A stretch of DNA of 64,000 nt, from the NCBI GenBank assembly GCA_025144245.1, contig JALXXC010000004.1:124001-188000 (forward strand), in the 5' to 3' direction. The notes under the pieces were generated by a model that was not told the origin of the DNA, did no database searches, and saw only the letters and a list, made by a program, of their open reading frames with translations. How positions within the stretch are numbered: position 1 is the stretch's first letter; each line of letters begins with the position of its first letter. Below, piece by piece: positions 56,346-64,000 of the stretch. Source of the DNA: Corynebacterium sp. p3-SID1145. GTDB lineage: Bacteria; Actinomycetota; Actinomycetes; Mycobacteriales; Mycobacteriaceae. The position numbers were made by a program, and so were the translations under genes.

Positions 56346-57020
56346 ATGTCCCGCCACCTGCTCGTCTCCGTTTCCTCGATCTTCGACGAAACCAGGAAAG
56401 ACGTGCAGAAGCTTGTCGGCGACCTCGAGCGGGAGGGGATCCCGGTGTCGTTGCTGGTGGCGCCGCACATCGATAAGAAGTGGCACCTGGCCAAGGACGA
56501 CAAAACCAGGGGTTGGCTCAAGGAACAGATGGATGCCGGGCGCGGCCTCATTCTCAACGGTTTCGACCAGCCAGTCCAGGGCCGCCGCGCCGAATTCGCC
56601 AACCTCGAAGTCCACGAGGCCAAACTGCGCCTTAAGGGGGCGACGCGGCAGATGGAGAAGCTCGGCTTCGAGCTGGACACCTTCGCCCCGCCGCGCTGGC
56701 GCATGTCGGATGGCACTCTCGAGGCTCTGCAGAAATTCGATTTCCGCCTCGCCGCGTCCACCCAGGGCGTCCACTTCCTCCGCACCGGGGACGTGGTTTA
56801 CTCCCGCAACCTGTCGGTCGGCGAGGGCTTCGGCGCCGCCGGCTGGTGGCGCCGCAACATCATCGATGCCGCGGTACGCAGCGCCAAACGCGGCAACACA
56901 GTGCGCCTCTCCGTTTCGGGCAGGAACCTGTCGAAGAAGAAGGTCCGCGACGACTTCGTCGCCGCCGCAGTCGCGGCCGCGGGGAAGGGCCTAGAGCCGG
57001 TGAGTTACCGGGACCTGTAG
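56346..57020 (+). CDS. DUF2334 deacetylase-like protein (cytoplasmic type)
   Basis: The 224 residues start MSRHLLVSVSSIFDETRKD, contain LVAPHIDKKWHLAKDDKT and RGLILNGFDQPV, and have FAPPRWRMSDGTLEAL. The order matches the short DUF2334 (NodB-like fold) proteins. In contrast to the gene at 701-2455 there is no signal peptide, and the metal-binding histidine pattern is only partly kept. TAGAAT lies 7 bases before ATG 56346. It is convergent with the zinc transporter genes, ending next to the znuB stop. Confidence 0.7.
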   Translation: MSRHLLVSVSSIFDETRKDVQKLVGDLEREGIPVSLLVAPHIDKKWHLAKDDKTRGWLKEQMDAGRGLILNGFDQPVQGRRAEFANLEVHEAKLRLKGATRQMEKLGFELDTFAPPRWRMSDGTLEALQKFDFRLAASTQGVHFLRTGDVVYSRNLSVGEGFGAAGWWRRNIIDAAVRSAKRGNTVRLSVSGRNLSKKKVRDDFVAAAVAAAGKGLEPVSYRDL

Positions 57021-57869
57021 CTAGCGCGTTCCCCCGATGCGGCGCCGCTGTACCCTGCCGATCAGCCGGCACAGCAGGTAAATGCCGAAAGAGATGAAAG
57101 CCACGAACACGCTCACCGGCAGGCCCGGCGCCAGGGAGAGCACCATGCCGCCGACGGCGGAGACCTCGGCGATCACGACCGACCAGACGATGGCGCGCAC
57201 CGGACTGCCGGTGATTTGGGTGGCGGCGGCACCGGGGGTGATGAGCAGGGACATCACGAGCAGCGCACCCACGATCTGCACGGACTGGGCAGAGGCGATG
57301 CCCACCAGGATGGCGAACAGCACCGACATGGCCCGCACATTGACCCCGGCCGCCGCGGCCATGACGGGGTCGGCGGAGGCGAACAGCAGGGGACGCCACA
57401 GAACCGCCACCGCCGCCACAACGAGTACTGTGGTGCCGACGAGCAGCCACAGATTCTGCCCCGAGATGCCGACGATCTGGCCTGTCAACAGCGCCAGCGC
57501 CTGGTTGGAGTTGCCGGGGTAGAGGTGGATGAACAGCACGGATAGGCCCATGCCGAAGCTCATCACGACGCCGACTGCGGAGTCCTGCTGACCACGGAAG
57601 CCGAGCGCCGCCAGCACCACCGCGGCGACGACTGCTCCAGCCACCGCGCCGAACCCGACATTCGCCCCGAAGAGCAGCGCCGCGGAAGCACCCATCAGGG
57701 CCAGCTCCGAGGTTGCGTGGACGGAGAACGACATTTGCCGGACCACGATCAGCGGGGCCATCACACCCGAGAGCAAGCCGAGCAGTGCGCAGGCGATGAG
57801 GGTGACCTGAACGAAGTCGAGGCCGAGCAGGTACTGCGTCGTGTCCAGGGTCGTGTCCAGGGCGTTCAC
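57021..57869 (-). CDS. znuB: Zinc/manganese ABC transporter permease
   Basis: The 282 residues form 8 or more hydrophobic helices (for example FVQVTLIACALLGLLSGVMA, FLQ-free, VGALLVMSLLITPGAAATQI) with the ABC-3 family pattern. The ATG at 57869 overlaps the ATPase stop by 4 bases. With the upstream ATPase and the binding protein 58651-59736 it makes a complete metal importer. Confidence 0.85.
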   Translation of the reverse strand: MNALDTTLDTTQYLLGLDFVQVTLIACALLGLLSGVMAPLIVVRQMSFSVHATSELALMGASAALLFGANVGFGAVAGAVVAAVVLAALGFRGQQDSAVGVVMSFGMGLSVLFIHLYPGNSNQALALLTGQIVGISGQNLWLLVGTTVLVVAAVAVLWRPLLFASADPVMAAAAGVNVRAMSVLFAILVGIASAQSVQIVGALLVMSLLITPGAAATQITGSPVRAIVWSVVIAEVSAVGGMVLSLAPGLPVSVFVAFISFGIYLLCRLIGRVQRRRIGGTR

Positions 57870-58585
57870 AGGACCACCATCCTTCCGTTGGCCTCGACGA
57901 CATCCACGTGCGTTCCGTAGAGCTCGCTCAGCACGTCGGAACGCATGACCTCATCGACAGTGCCCACGACGTGGCCTTCCGGACCGAGGTAGAGCACCCT
58001 GTCGACGACCGCCAGGAACGGGTTGATCGAGTGCGTCACGCACAGCACCGCGGCACCGAGGGAATCGAGCCGGGACACGGTCTCCCTTTCGCGGGCGAGG
58101 TCGAGGGAGAGGAGGGGTTCGTCGGCAAGCATGAGCTCCGGCTCGCTGGCCAGTGCCTGGGCTTGGCGGATGAGCTGCTGCTGGCCGCCCGACAAAAGGC
58201 CCACGCGCTGATCCGCGAAATGGGAGGCACCCACGCGTTCCAGGAGTTCGTCGACCTTGCCTGCCGGCGGCCGCCGGTGAGTAATGCCGTGCGCGCACGC
58301 CAGCGAGACGAGGTCGCGGCCGCGGACGGGCAGGTCGGCGGGGAACATGTGCTGCTGCGGGATGAACCCCACGCGTCCGGCCGTCCGCACGGTGCCGGCG
58401 GTGAGCTTGCGCGTGCCCAGGATTGTGCGCAGCAGCGTCGATTTGCCCACGCCGTTCGGGCCGAGGACAGCGATGAATTCACCGCGCCGCACCTCGAGAT
58501 CGAGGCCGGACCACAGCGGGTCCACGGCGGCACCGGTGAATTCGAGCACCACGGGGTTCGCGGCAGGGGAGGCGGAAGAAGTCAC
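57866..58585 (-). CDS. znuC: Zinc/manganese ABC transporter ATPase
   Basis: The 239 residues (GTG 58585) have Walker A LGPNGVGKSTLLRTILG, the signature LLSGGQQQLIRQAQAL, Walker B ELMLADEPLLSLD, and the H-loop CVTHSINPF. It powers the importer with the ZnuB permease. A Zur-type operator lies just upstream at 58605-58619. Confidence 0.9.
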   Translation of the reverse strand: MTSSASPAANPVVLEFTGAAVDPLWSGLDLEVRRGEFIAVLGPNGVGKSTLLRTILGTRKLTAGTVRTAGRVGFIPQQHMFPADLPVRGRDLVSLACAHGITHRRPPAGKVDELLERVGASHFADQRVGLLSGGQQQLIRQAQALASEPELMLADEPLLSLDLARERETVSRLDSLGAAVLCVTHSINPFLAVVDRVLYLGPEGHVVGTVDEVMRSDVLSELYGTHVDVVEANGRMVVL

Positions 58586-58604
58586 TGTCTGATCAAACCA
58601 CTGC

Positions 58605-58619
58605 TGAAAATCGATTTCA
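58605..58619. promoter_or_regulatory. Candidate Zur operator before znuC
   Basis: TGAAAATCGATTTCA is a 15-base near-palindrome with TGAAA/TTTCA ends, 20 bases before the znuC GTG. The same size and ends recur before znuA. Confidence 0.6.
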
Positions 58620-58650
58620 ATCGTGGGGGCCTGCGCAAGGGCAGGCGTCG

Positions 58651-59736
58651 TTAAGCGGCGTGCTCGTCGTGGTCGTGCCCGCTGTGGTCGCCCTCGCCCT
58701 CCTCGTCGTGCGGAAGCGCGTTGACCGTGTTGGCGAGCTCATCGACAACTTGATCGAAGTAGTCGAGGAAATCCGTGCCCTCCGGCGGGGTCTCGCGGAT
58801 CTCGACGATCGGCACGTTGTTCTCCCGCGCTGCGTTAGCCAGCTGCTCCGTGGCGCTGTTGGTGCTCTGCGGGTTCACGATGAGCACCTCGACGTGCCCG
58901 GCCTTGATCTCGTCGAGGAACGCGGCGATGTCCTGCACGGACGGCTCGGCCTCGTTGATGGTGGCCTTCATGTAGCCCTCCGGGGTGATGTCGTGGATCT
59001 CGGTGTCCCACACCAGCGGGGCGGCGATCGGCTCGGTCATCGCGATGTGCGTGTGCGGCAGAGCGGCGAGCTTCTCCTCGACCGCGTCCATGCGCTTGTC
59101 GACATCCTCCGTCGACCCGCCGGCTTTCTCCTTCACCCCAGCAGCGACTTTCTTGACCCGGTCCGGCGAGAACCACGCGTGCTCGAGCTCGCTCGGGTCT
59201 CCCGGGATGGCGTGGTCATGGCCGTCATGGCCATCATCGTGGTCGCCGTGGCCCTGCTCCTCGGCGTGGTCGTGGGTGTCGCTGCCCTCGGACTCGCCGT
59301 GGTCGTGGCCCTCGTGGTCGTGCTCGTGCTTGTGGGCCTCGGCCTCTTCCTTGCTCACGAGGGGGATGGCGTGGACGATGCGGTCCTGCTCGGCGACGGT
59401 GTAGAGACTCGCGTCGTAGGGCCCGCCGTTGGCGACGAGGGTGCCGGCTTCGCGGACGCGGGCGAGGTCCTTGGCGGAGGGCTCGAAGTGGTGCGGGTCG
59501 ATGTCGGCGCCGTTGATCACGGCTTCGACTTCGTTGCCGGTGACGGCGGAGGCGACGTCTGCCCACACCGGGGTGGTGGCGAGGATGCCGGAGGAATCCG
59601 CTGCCGCGCTGTTGGTGCTGTCGGCGCCGGACGCGGAGGTGTCCGCGCTGTCGGAGGAGCAGGCGGTGAGGCCTGCGCCGGCGAGGAGTGCGGCGGCTAC
59701 GGCGGGGAGGGATCGGTGAAGATTGCGTTTCTGCAT
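58651..59736 (-). CDS. znuA: Zinc-binding lipoprotein of the ABC transporter, His-rich
   Basis: A 361-residue metal-binding lipoprotein (lipobox LTAC around 23-26). It has the cluster A-I pattern (ATTPVWADVASAVTGNEVEA, GADIDPHHFEPSAKDLARV) with metal-ligand histidines DPHHF, LPHTHIAMTEP and a later ASP-type region. Between about residues 130 and 185 lies a loop crowded with His, Asp and Glu (HEHDHEGHDHGESEG), and the C-terminus repeats this (GDHSGHDHDEHAA). Such loops are characteristic of zinc carriers. It has its own Zur-type operator at 59757. Confidence 0.88.
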   Translation of the reverse strand: MQKRNLHRSLPAVAAALLAGAGLTACSSDSADTSASGADSTNSAAADSSGILATTPVWADVASAVTGNEVEAVINGADIDPHHFEPSAKDLARVREAGTLVANGGPYDASLYTVAEQDRIVHAIPLVSKEEAEAHKHEHDHEGHDHGESEGSDTHDHAEEQGHGDHDDGHDGHDHAIPGDPSELEHAWFSPDRVKKVAAGVKEKAGGSTEDVDKRMDAVEEKLAALPHTHIAMTEPIAAPLVWDTEIHDITPEGYMKATINEAEPSVQDIAAFLDEIKAGHVEVLIVNPQSTNSATEQLANAARENNVPIVEIRETPPEGTDFLDYFDQVVDELANTVNALPHDEEGEGDHSGHDHDEHAA

Positions 59737-59756
59737 GGGGAATATCTAACCAGTAA

Positions 59757-59771
59757 TGAAAACTGTTTTCA
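59757..59771. promoter_or_regulatory. Candidate Zur operator before znuA
   Basis: TGAAAACTGTTTTCA is a perfect 7-1-7 palindrome 20 bases before the znuA start, with AT-rich flanks. It matches the shared TGAAAA-N-TTTTCA pattern of zinc-uptake repressor sites. Confidence 0.7.
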
Positions 59772-59820
59772 ACTCGTTTTCGTGTGGTCGTCGGGGAGGG
59801 GTGGTGGCCGGGTCGTCCGA

Positions 59821-59826
59821 TATACT
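59821..59826 (+). promoter_or_regulatory. -10 element of purS
   Basis: TATACT at 59821-59826, about 40 bases before the purS ATG, with GAAGGAAT at 59855-59862 as the ribosome-binding site. The gap is shared with the divergent znuA. Confidence 0.5.
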
Positions 59827-59866
59827 GACGGGCGTCTTCAGACCTCCCAGACTGTGAAGGAATCTC

Positions 59867-60109
59867 ATGGCACGAGTCGTTGTCAATGTCATGCCCAAGG
59901 CCGAAATTCTGGATCCGCAAGGACAGGCCGTGCACCGTGCGCTGGGGCGCATCGGGGTGAACGGGGTGACGGATGTTCGCCAAGGTAAGCGCTTCGAGCT
60001 CGAGGTGGCTGACTCTGTCACGGACGAGGAGCTGCAGCGCGTCGCTGAGACGCTGCTCGCCAACACCGTGATCGAGGACTTCTCCATCGTGCGGGAGGAC
60101 GCCCAGTGA
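59867..60109 (+). CDS. purS: Phosphoribosylformylglycinamidine synthase subunit PurS
   Basis: The 80-residue structural subunit that joins PurQ and PurL in actinobacteria and firmicutes. It begins [20 protein letters not shown] and has [20 protein letters not shown], typical of PurS. Its stop overlaps the purQ GTG by 4 bases (GTGA), giving tight coupling. Confidence 0.94.
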   Translation: MARVVVNVMPKAEILDPQGQAVHRALGRIGVNGVTDVRQGKRFELEVADSVTDEELQRVAETLLANTVIEDFSIVREDAQ

Positions 60110-60786
60110 GCGCGACCATCGGCGTAATCACCTTCCCAGGCACGCTTGACGATGTTGATGCGTTGCGCGCCGTCCGCCTCGCCGGGGCGGAGCCGAAGGC
60201 GCTCTGGCATGCCGACGAAGATTTGACCGGCGTCGACGCCGTCATCGTCCCCGGTGGCTTCTCCTACGGTGACTACCTGCGCTCCGGCGCGATCGCCGCG
60301 ATGGCCCCGATGATGAAGGCTGTCGTCGAGGCCGCAGGAAAAGGCATGCCGGTACTGGGCATCTGCAACGGGTTCCAGATCCTCACCGAGTCCGGCTTGC
60401 TGCCGGGAGCCCTGACCCGCAACAAGGGCCTGCACTTCCACTGCACCGACACCTACCTCGAGGTGGCCAACGCCGAGACAGCGTGGACCAGCGAGTTCGA
60501 GGCGGGCCAGAAGATTCTCATCCCGGCGAAGCACGGCGAGGGGCGCTTCCAGGCGGCCCCGGAGACGATCGAGGCGCTGGAGGCGGAGGGCCGGGTGGTC
60601 TTCCGCTACACCGACAACTTCAACGGCTCGATCAACGGAATCGCTGGTGTGACCAGTGAGAACCGCCGTGTTGTCGGGCTCATGCCGCACCCGGAGCATG
60701 CCATCGACCTGCTGACCGGGCCGTCCACCGACGGGCTGGGTCTGATCCAGTCCGCCATCGCCGAAATCTCGAAGATCGGAGCCTGA
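60106..60786 (+). CDS. purQ: PurQ glutaminase subunit
   Basis: A 226-residue glutamine amidotransferase that provides ammonia for FGAM synthesis. [20 protein letters not shown] opens the class I fold. The catalytic Cys is in [14 protein letters not shown] (about residue 86), and the His-Glu dyad is in [11 protein letters not shown]. It starts at GTG 60106 and ends 5 bases before purL. Confidence 0.95.
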   Translation: MSATIGVITFPGTLDDVDALRAVRLAGAEPKALWHADEDLTGVDAVIVPGGFSYGDYLRSGAIAAMAPMMKAVVEAAGKGMPVLGICNGFQILTESGLLPGALTRNKGLHFHCTDTYLEVANAETAWTSEFEAGQKILIPAKHGEGRFQAAPETIEALEAEGRVVFRYTDNFNGSINGIAGVTSENRRVVGLMPHPEHAIDLLTGPSTDGLGLIQSAIAEISKIGA

Positions 60787-60791
60787 TCCGC

Positions 60792-63131
60792 GTGAACGCT
60801 CAAGAAGGAAAGAACCCGCTCGTGCGCAACGACACTGTTGAGGCCGCGAAGGCGACGCCGGAGCAGAAGCAGCCGTACGCCGCGCTCGGCCTGAAGGACG
60901 ACGAGTACGCCCGCATCCGGGAGATCCTCGGCCGCCGCCCCACGGACGCCGAGCTGACCGTCTACTCGGTCATGTGGTCCGAGCACTGCTCCTACAAGTC
61001 GTCGAAGGTTCACCTGCGCTACTTCGGCGAGACCATGACTGAGGAGATGGGCGCGAAGCTGCTCGCCGGTATCGGCGAGAACGCCGGCGTGGTGGATATC
61101 GGGGACGGCAACGCAGTGACCTTCCGCGTCGAGTCCCACAACCACCCGTCCTATGTCGAGCCCTACCAGGGCGCGGCCACGGGTGTCGGCGGCATCGTCC
61201 GCGACATCATGGCCATGGGCGCGCGCCCGATCGCCGTGATGGATCAGCTGCGTTTCGGCCCGGCAGACGCGGACGACACCAAGCGTGTCCTGCCCGGTGT
61301 CGTCGCCGGCATCGGCGGCTACGGCAATTCCCTTGGTCTGCCGAATATCGGCGGCGAGACCTCCTTCGACGCTACCTATGCCGGCAACCCGCTGGTCAAC
61401 GCGCTGTGTGTGGGCACCCTGAAGGTCGAAGACCTGAAGCTGGCCTTCGCGTCCGGTCAGGGCAACAAGGTGATGCTCTTCGGCTCCCGCACGGGCCTCG
61501 ACGGCATCGGCGGTGTGTCGGTGCTGGCCTCCGAGAGCTTCGAGGAAGGCGCGGAGCGCAAGCTGCCAGCTGTGCAGGTCGGCGACCCGTTCGCGGAGAA
61601 GGTCCTCATCGAGTGCTGCCTGGAGCTCTACGGCGCGAACGTCGTCGTCGGCATCCAGGACCTCGGCGGCGCCGGTCTCGCCTGCGCGACTTCCGAGCTC
61701 GCCGCGGCCGGTGACGGCGGCATGCGCGTCAACCTCGACGCAGTCCCGCTGCGCGCGGAGAATATGTCCGCCGCGGAGATCCTCGCCTCCGAGTCCCAGG
61801 AGCGCATGTGTGCCGTCGTGGCACCGGAAAATGTGGAGAAATTCAAAGCCATCTGCGCCAAGTGGGACGTCAACTGCGCGGAGATCGGCGAAGTCACCGG
61901 CGAAGCCGACCGCCTGGTCATCGAGCACAACGGCGAGATCGTCCTCGACGCACCGCCGTCGACGATTGCTGATGAAGCACCGGTCTACCAGCGCCCCTGG
62001 GCCCGCCCGGAGTGGCAGGACGGGGTGCAGGAGCAGGTGGACGTCGATAAGCCCGCAGATGTCGCTGATGCGTGGTTGAAGCTCGTCGCGTCCCCTGCGC
62101 TGTGTTCGCGTGACTGGATCACCGAGCAGTACGACCGCTACGTGCGCGGCAACACCGTCCAGGCGCGCCACGCGGATTCGGGCGTGCTGCGTATCGACGA
62201 AACCTCCGGCCGCGGTGTCGCCGTCTCCGCCGACGCGTCCGGCCGCTACGCCTACCTGGACCCGAACATGGGTGCCCGGCTCGCCTTGGCGGAGTCCTAC
62301 CGCAACGTCGCAGTCACCGGTGCCCGCCCCGTCGCAGTGACCAACTGCCTCAACTTCGGTTCCCCGGAGAACCCCGACGTGATGTGGCAGTTCCGCGAAG
62401 CCGTGCACGGCCTGGCTGACGGTGCTGTCGAGCTGGGAATCCCGGTTTCCGGCGGCAACGTGTCCTTCTACAACCAGACGGGCGAGACCCCGATCCTGCC
62501 GACCCCGGTGGTGGGCGTGCTCGGCGTCATCGGCGATGTCGCGGACTCAGTCAGCCACCGCGTGGTGAACAACCAGGACTCCGACATTCTCGTCCTGCTC
62601 GGCGAAACCAAGGACGAATTCGGCGGCTCCGTGTGGCAGGAAGTCTCCGGCGCCGGCCTGGCTGGCCTGCCGCCGCAGGTCGACCTAGCGAACGAGGCGA
62701 AGCTGGCCGACTACTTCTGCGGCCCGGCGGACTCCTCCGGTGCCTCGGCCGGCCTCACCGCAGCCCACGACCTGTCCGAGGGCGGTCTGGGCCAGGCAGT
62801 GTTCGAGATGCTCAAGGACACCGACAAGGGTGCGGAACTCGACCTGTCCGCAGTGCACGAGGACGCGTTCACGGCGCTGTTCTCCGAGTCGGCTTCCCGA
62901 GTGCTCGTGGCGTGCAGCCCGGACCGCGTCGACCGCGCCGTCGCCGAAGCGGTGGAGCTGGGCATCCCGGCCGCCGTCATCGGGTCGACGAACCTGAGCG
63001 GCGAGGTCACCTTCGCTGAGGGCACGCCCGCCGCCGGCCATTCTGTCGGCATGGAGGCTCTGCGCACCGCGTGGGCCGGCACCCTGCCGGGTCTGTTCGC
63101 CCACGCTGACGCGCCGAACGCCGCAGTCTAA
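60792..63131 (+). CDS. purL: PurL FGAM synthase large subunit
   Basis: Purine synthesis step 4, with PurS and PurQ. The 779-residue small-type PurL has [39 protein letters not shown], the [19 protein letters not shown] motif and a second AIRS-like half ([38 protein letters not shown]). The start is GTG 60792. A CGTCGATAAGC word at 62042-62052 is read as DVDKP. Confidence 0.95.
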   Translation: MNAQEGKNPLVRNDTVEAAKATPEQKQPYAALGLKDDEYARIREILGRRPTDAELTVYSVMWSEHCSYKSSKVHLRYFGETMTEEMGAKLLAGIGENAGVVDIGDGNAVTFRVESHNHPSYVEPYQGAATGVGGIVRDIMAMGARPIAVMDQLRFGPADADDTKRVLPGVVAGIGGYGNSLGLPNIGGETSFDATYAGNPLVNALCVGTLKVEDLKLAFASGQGNKVMLFGSRTGLDGIGGVSVLASESFEEGAERKLPAVQVGDPFAEKVLIECCLELYGANVVVGIQDLGGAGLACATSELAAAGDGGMRVNLDAVPLRAENMSAAEILASESQERMCAVVAPENVEKFKAICAKWDVNCAEIGEVTGEADRLVIEHNGEIVLDAPPSTIADEAPVYQRPWARPEWQDGVQEQVDVDKPADVADAWLKLVASPALCSRDWITEQYDRYVRGNTVQARHADSGVLRIDETSGRGVAVSADASGRYAYLDPNMGARLALAESYRNVAVTGARPVAVTNCLNFGSPENPDVMWQFREAVHGLADGAVELGIPVSGGNVSFYNQTGETPILPTPVVGVLGVIGDVADSVSHRVVNNQDSDILVLLGETKDEFGGSVWQEVSGAGLAGLPPQVDLANEAKLADYFCGPADSSGASAGLTAAHDLSEGGLGQAVFEMLKDTDKGAELDLSAVHEDAFTALFSESASRVLVACSPDRVDRAVAEAVELGIPAAVIGSTNLSGEVTFAEGTPAAGHSVGMEALRTAWAGTLPGLFAHADAPNAAV

Positions 63132-63156
63132 GCAGCCGCGCAGGGCAGGGGGCAGA

Positions 63157-63215
63157 GCGCGCAAAAGCCCCCGCGATCCGGAAAACAAACCAGATCCAGC
63201 GGGGGCTTTTCGCGC
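63157..63215. terminator. Bidirectional terminator between purL and the thioesterase
   Basis: AAAAGCCCCCGC (63163-63174) pairs perfectly with GCGGGGGCTTTT (63199-63210), extended by GCGC on both sides, around a 24-base loop. A/T runs on each side suit both convergent genes. Confidence 0.85.
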
Positions 63216-63234
63216 TGTGCTGTGCCTCGAGCGG

Positions 63235-64000
63235 CTAGTCGGTGCGCTGGGTCGACGGGTTCGGCGAGACCAGCGGCATCGGGCGGTACTCTTCGCGCAG
63301 CTCCTTGAGCACCTCGGCGTGCTGCCATAGTGCCTTGTCCTCGTCGGTTTTGGGGACGAACTGGCGCGCCTTCAGCGGGTCACCGTCAACGTCGGTGGCG
63401 ACGTAGGTGAAGGTGGCGTGGATCGCGGTCTGGAGGTTCTCGCGGCCGCCGCGGGGGTCACCGGATCGGACGTGGGTGTCCACGCTCATGGAGCGCTCTC
63501 CGGTGCGGGTCAGGCGTGCGTCGACCTCGATGAGGTCGCCGATGGAGATCGGACGGTAGAAGCGGATGCCGCCGGCGTAGACAGCCACGGTCTGCTCGCC
63601 GGACCACTCCATGGTGCAGGAGGTGCCGGCAGAATCGATCCATTCCATGGCGGTGCCGCCGTGGACCTTGCCGCCCCAGTTGATGTCGGTGGGCTTGGCC
63701 ATGAAGCGGTGGATGACGCGCGGGGCGTGGGATTCGCCATCGTAGGTCTGCAGGGCCATCTGCTCTTCGATGTTCTTGCGCAGGTCCAGGCGGGACTTGG
63801 CGGCTTGCTCGACGCGCTTTTCCTCGTCAGTCTGCGGTACGTACTTGGGCACTGCCATGCCCTTGCCGGTCTCGGGGTCCTTGGCCACGAAGATGACCAG
63901 GCAGTCGCATGCGCGGGTGAACACGCCTTCGCGCGGGTCAGCGGAGAGCACTTCGTTGACGATGTGCATGGAGCTACGCCCGGTCATGGCGAGGCGGGAA
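63235..64000 (-). CDS. Acyl-CoA thioesterase with double hotdog fold, N-terminus outside the window
   Basis: The minus-strand frame runs off the right edge. It contains MTGRSSMHIVNEVL (the end of one hotdog helix), VPKYVPQTDEEKRVEQAAKS, then a second hotdog unit (VIHRFMAKPTDINWGGKVHGG, MEWIDSAGTS, YRPISIGDLIEVDARL). The ATG at 63987 is in the middle of the fold, so the real start lies past the window. Such proteins hydrolyse acyl-CoA. Confidence 0.85.
   Translation of the reverse strand, partial: SRLAMTGRSSMHIVNEVLSADPREGVFTRACDCLVIFVAKDPETGKGMAVPKYVPQTDEEKRVEQAAKSRLDLRKNIEEQMALQTYDGESHAPRVIHRFMAKPTDINWGGKVHGGTAMEWIDSAGTSCTMEWSGEQTVAVYAGGIRFYRPISIGDLIEVDARLTRTGERSMSVDTHVRSGDPRGGRENLQTAIHATFTYVATDVDGDPLKARQFVPKTDEDKALWQHAEVLKELREEYRPMPLVSPNPSTQRTD

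Larger units (their letters stand above)
4498..62052. repeat. Dispersed 11-base word CGTCGATAAGC, 19 exact copies
   Basis: Start positions of the 10-base core GTCGATAAGC on the + strand are 4499, 8330, 10207, 14914, 20708, 29024, 30994, 41479, 47356, 54005 and 62043. Reversed copies (GCTTATCGAC) are at 6969, 12170, 18991, 21352, 27286, 37323, 49981 and 54226. A C precedes the core in all 19. One-base variants are at 19562 and 29279. GTCGACAAGC, a further variant, is at 3652, 26883, 29785, 40299, 42380 and 59094. See the first finding. Confidence 0.85.

Noticed and set aside
4498..62052. CGTCGATAAGC as DnaA boxes (reverse TTATCGAC resembles TTATCCAC)
   Set aside because: Two positions differ from the box, actinobacterial boxes are TTGTCCACA, and the copies are spread over the whole window rather than clustered.
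4498..62052. CGTCGATAAGC as an FtsK/KOPS-type polarity signal
   Set aside because: The 11 to 8 split between orientations shows no clear strand bias in the window.
60606..62408. Long minus-strand frame opposite purL
   Set aside because: purL is complete on the plus strand.
1..64000. CRISPR array
   Set aside because: No run of equal direct repeats with even unique spacers was found; the repeats seen are too short or have no spacers.
1..64000. Complete insertion sequence or transposase gene
   Set aside because: No transposase motif was seen in any frame; only the small inverted-repeat element at 48361-48465 remains.

Overview
The window is a chromosomal segment of a high-GC actinobacterium, almost certainly a Corynebacterium. 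The block hpt-ftsH-folE-folP-folB-folK-DUF3180-DUF6779-6PGD-fold-panC-lysS-clpC-mutY-can-disA-radA-lpqE-carD-ispD-ispF-cysS-rlmB follows the order of the corresponding mycobacterial region. The block phoR-phoS, HIT, purD-purB-purC-ptrB, dctA, znu, purS-purQ-purL and the ipsA-otsB-otsA-thrE neighbourhood match Corynebacterium gene order as I remember it from C. glutamicum. No search was run, so the species is not named.

Layout. 1-3.65 kb: three co-directional cell-surface polysaccharide genes (lectin-fold membrane protein, DUF2334 deacetylase-like protein, UDP-GlcNAc 2-epimerase). 3.7-4.5 kb: a scar holding a frameshifted marR and a both-ends-truncated tilS remnant next to hpt. 4.5-13.5 kb: hpt, ftsH, the folate genes folE-folP-folB-folK, two membrane proteins, a 6PGD-fold protein and a divergent panC. 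13.6-18.2 kb: a J-domain-like membrane protein, a 52-residue lipoprotein missed by length cut-offs, lysS, a lipoprotein and a TM2 protein. 18.3-26.2 kb: ptsI, arcB, clpC with its regulatory region, a secreted lipase and a DUF4236 protein. 26.2-38.8 kb: DNA repair and c-di-AMP (mutY, disA, radA), carbonic anhydrase, carD, isoprenoid genes ispD-ispF, cysS and rlmB, interrupted by three related secreted proteins (33.9-36.4 kb). 39.0-45.7 kb: an esterase, ipsA, the trehalose genes otsB and otsA with two inserted small genes, and thrE. 45.8-48.3 kb: tRNA-Thr and the phoR-phoS two-component system. 48.5-63.1 kb: purine synthesis (purD, purB, purC, purS, purQ, purL) with ptrB, dctA, a second DUF2334 protein and a zinc ABC transporter. 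The end cuts an acyl-CoA thioesterase.

The strongest unexplained signal is an 11-base word, CGTCGATAAGC. It occurs exactly 19 times (about one per 3.4 kb, both orientations), where about 0.1 copy is expected by composition. It lies in unrelated genes, in different codon phases, and in intergenic DNA, so it is not a protein motif. It behaves like a dispersed DNA-level signal (uptake-sequence-like, or a protein-binding or repair signal). Other notable items are the tilS remnant, an inverted array of 14-bp-spaced GCATGAA sites, a small inverted-repeat element after phoS, three 11-bp PhoR-type repeats before phoR, and paired Zur-type operators on the zinc transporter.
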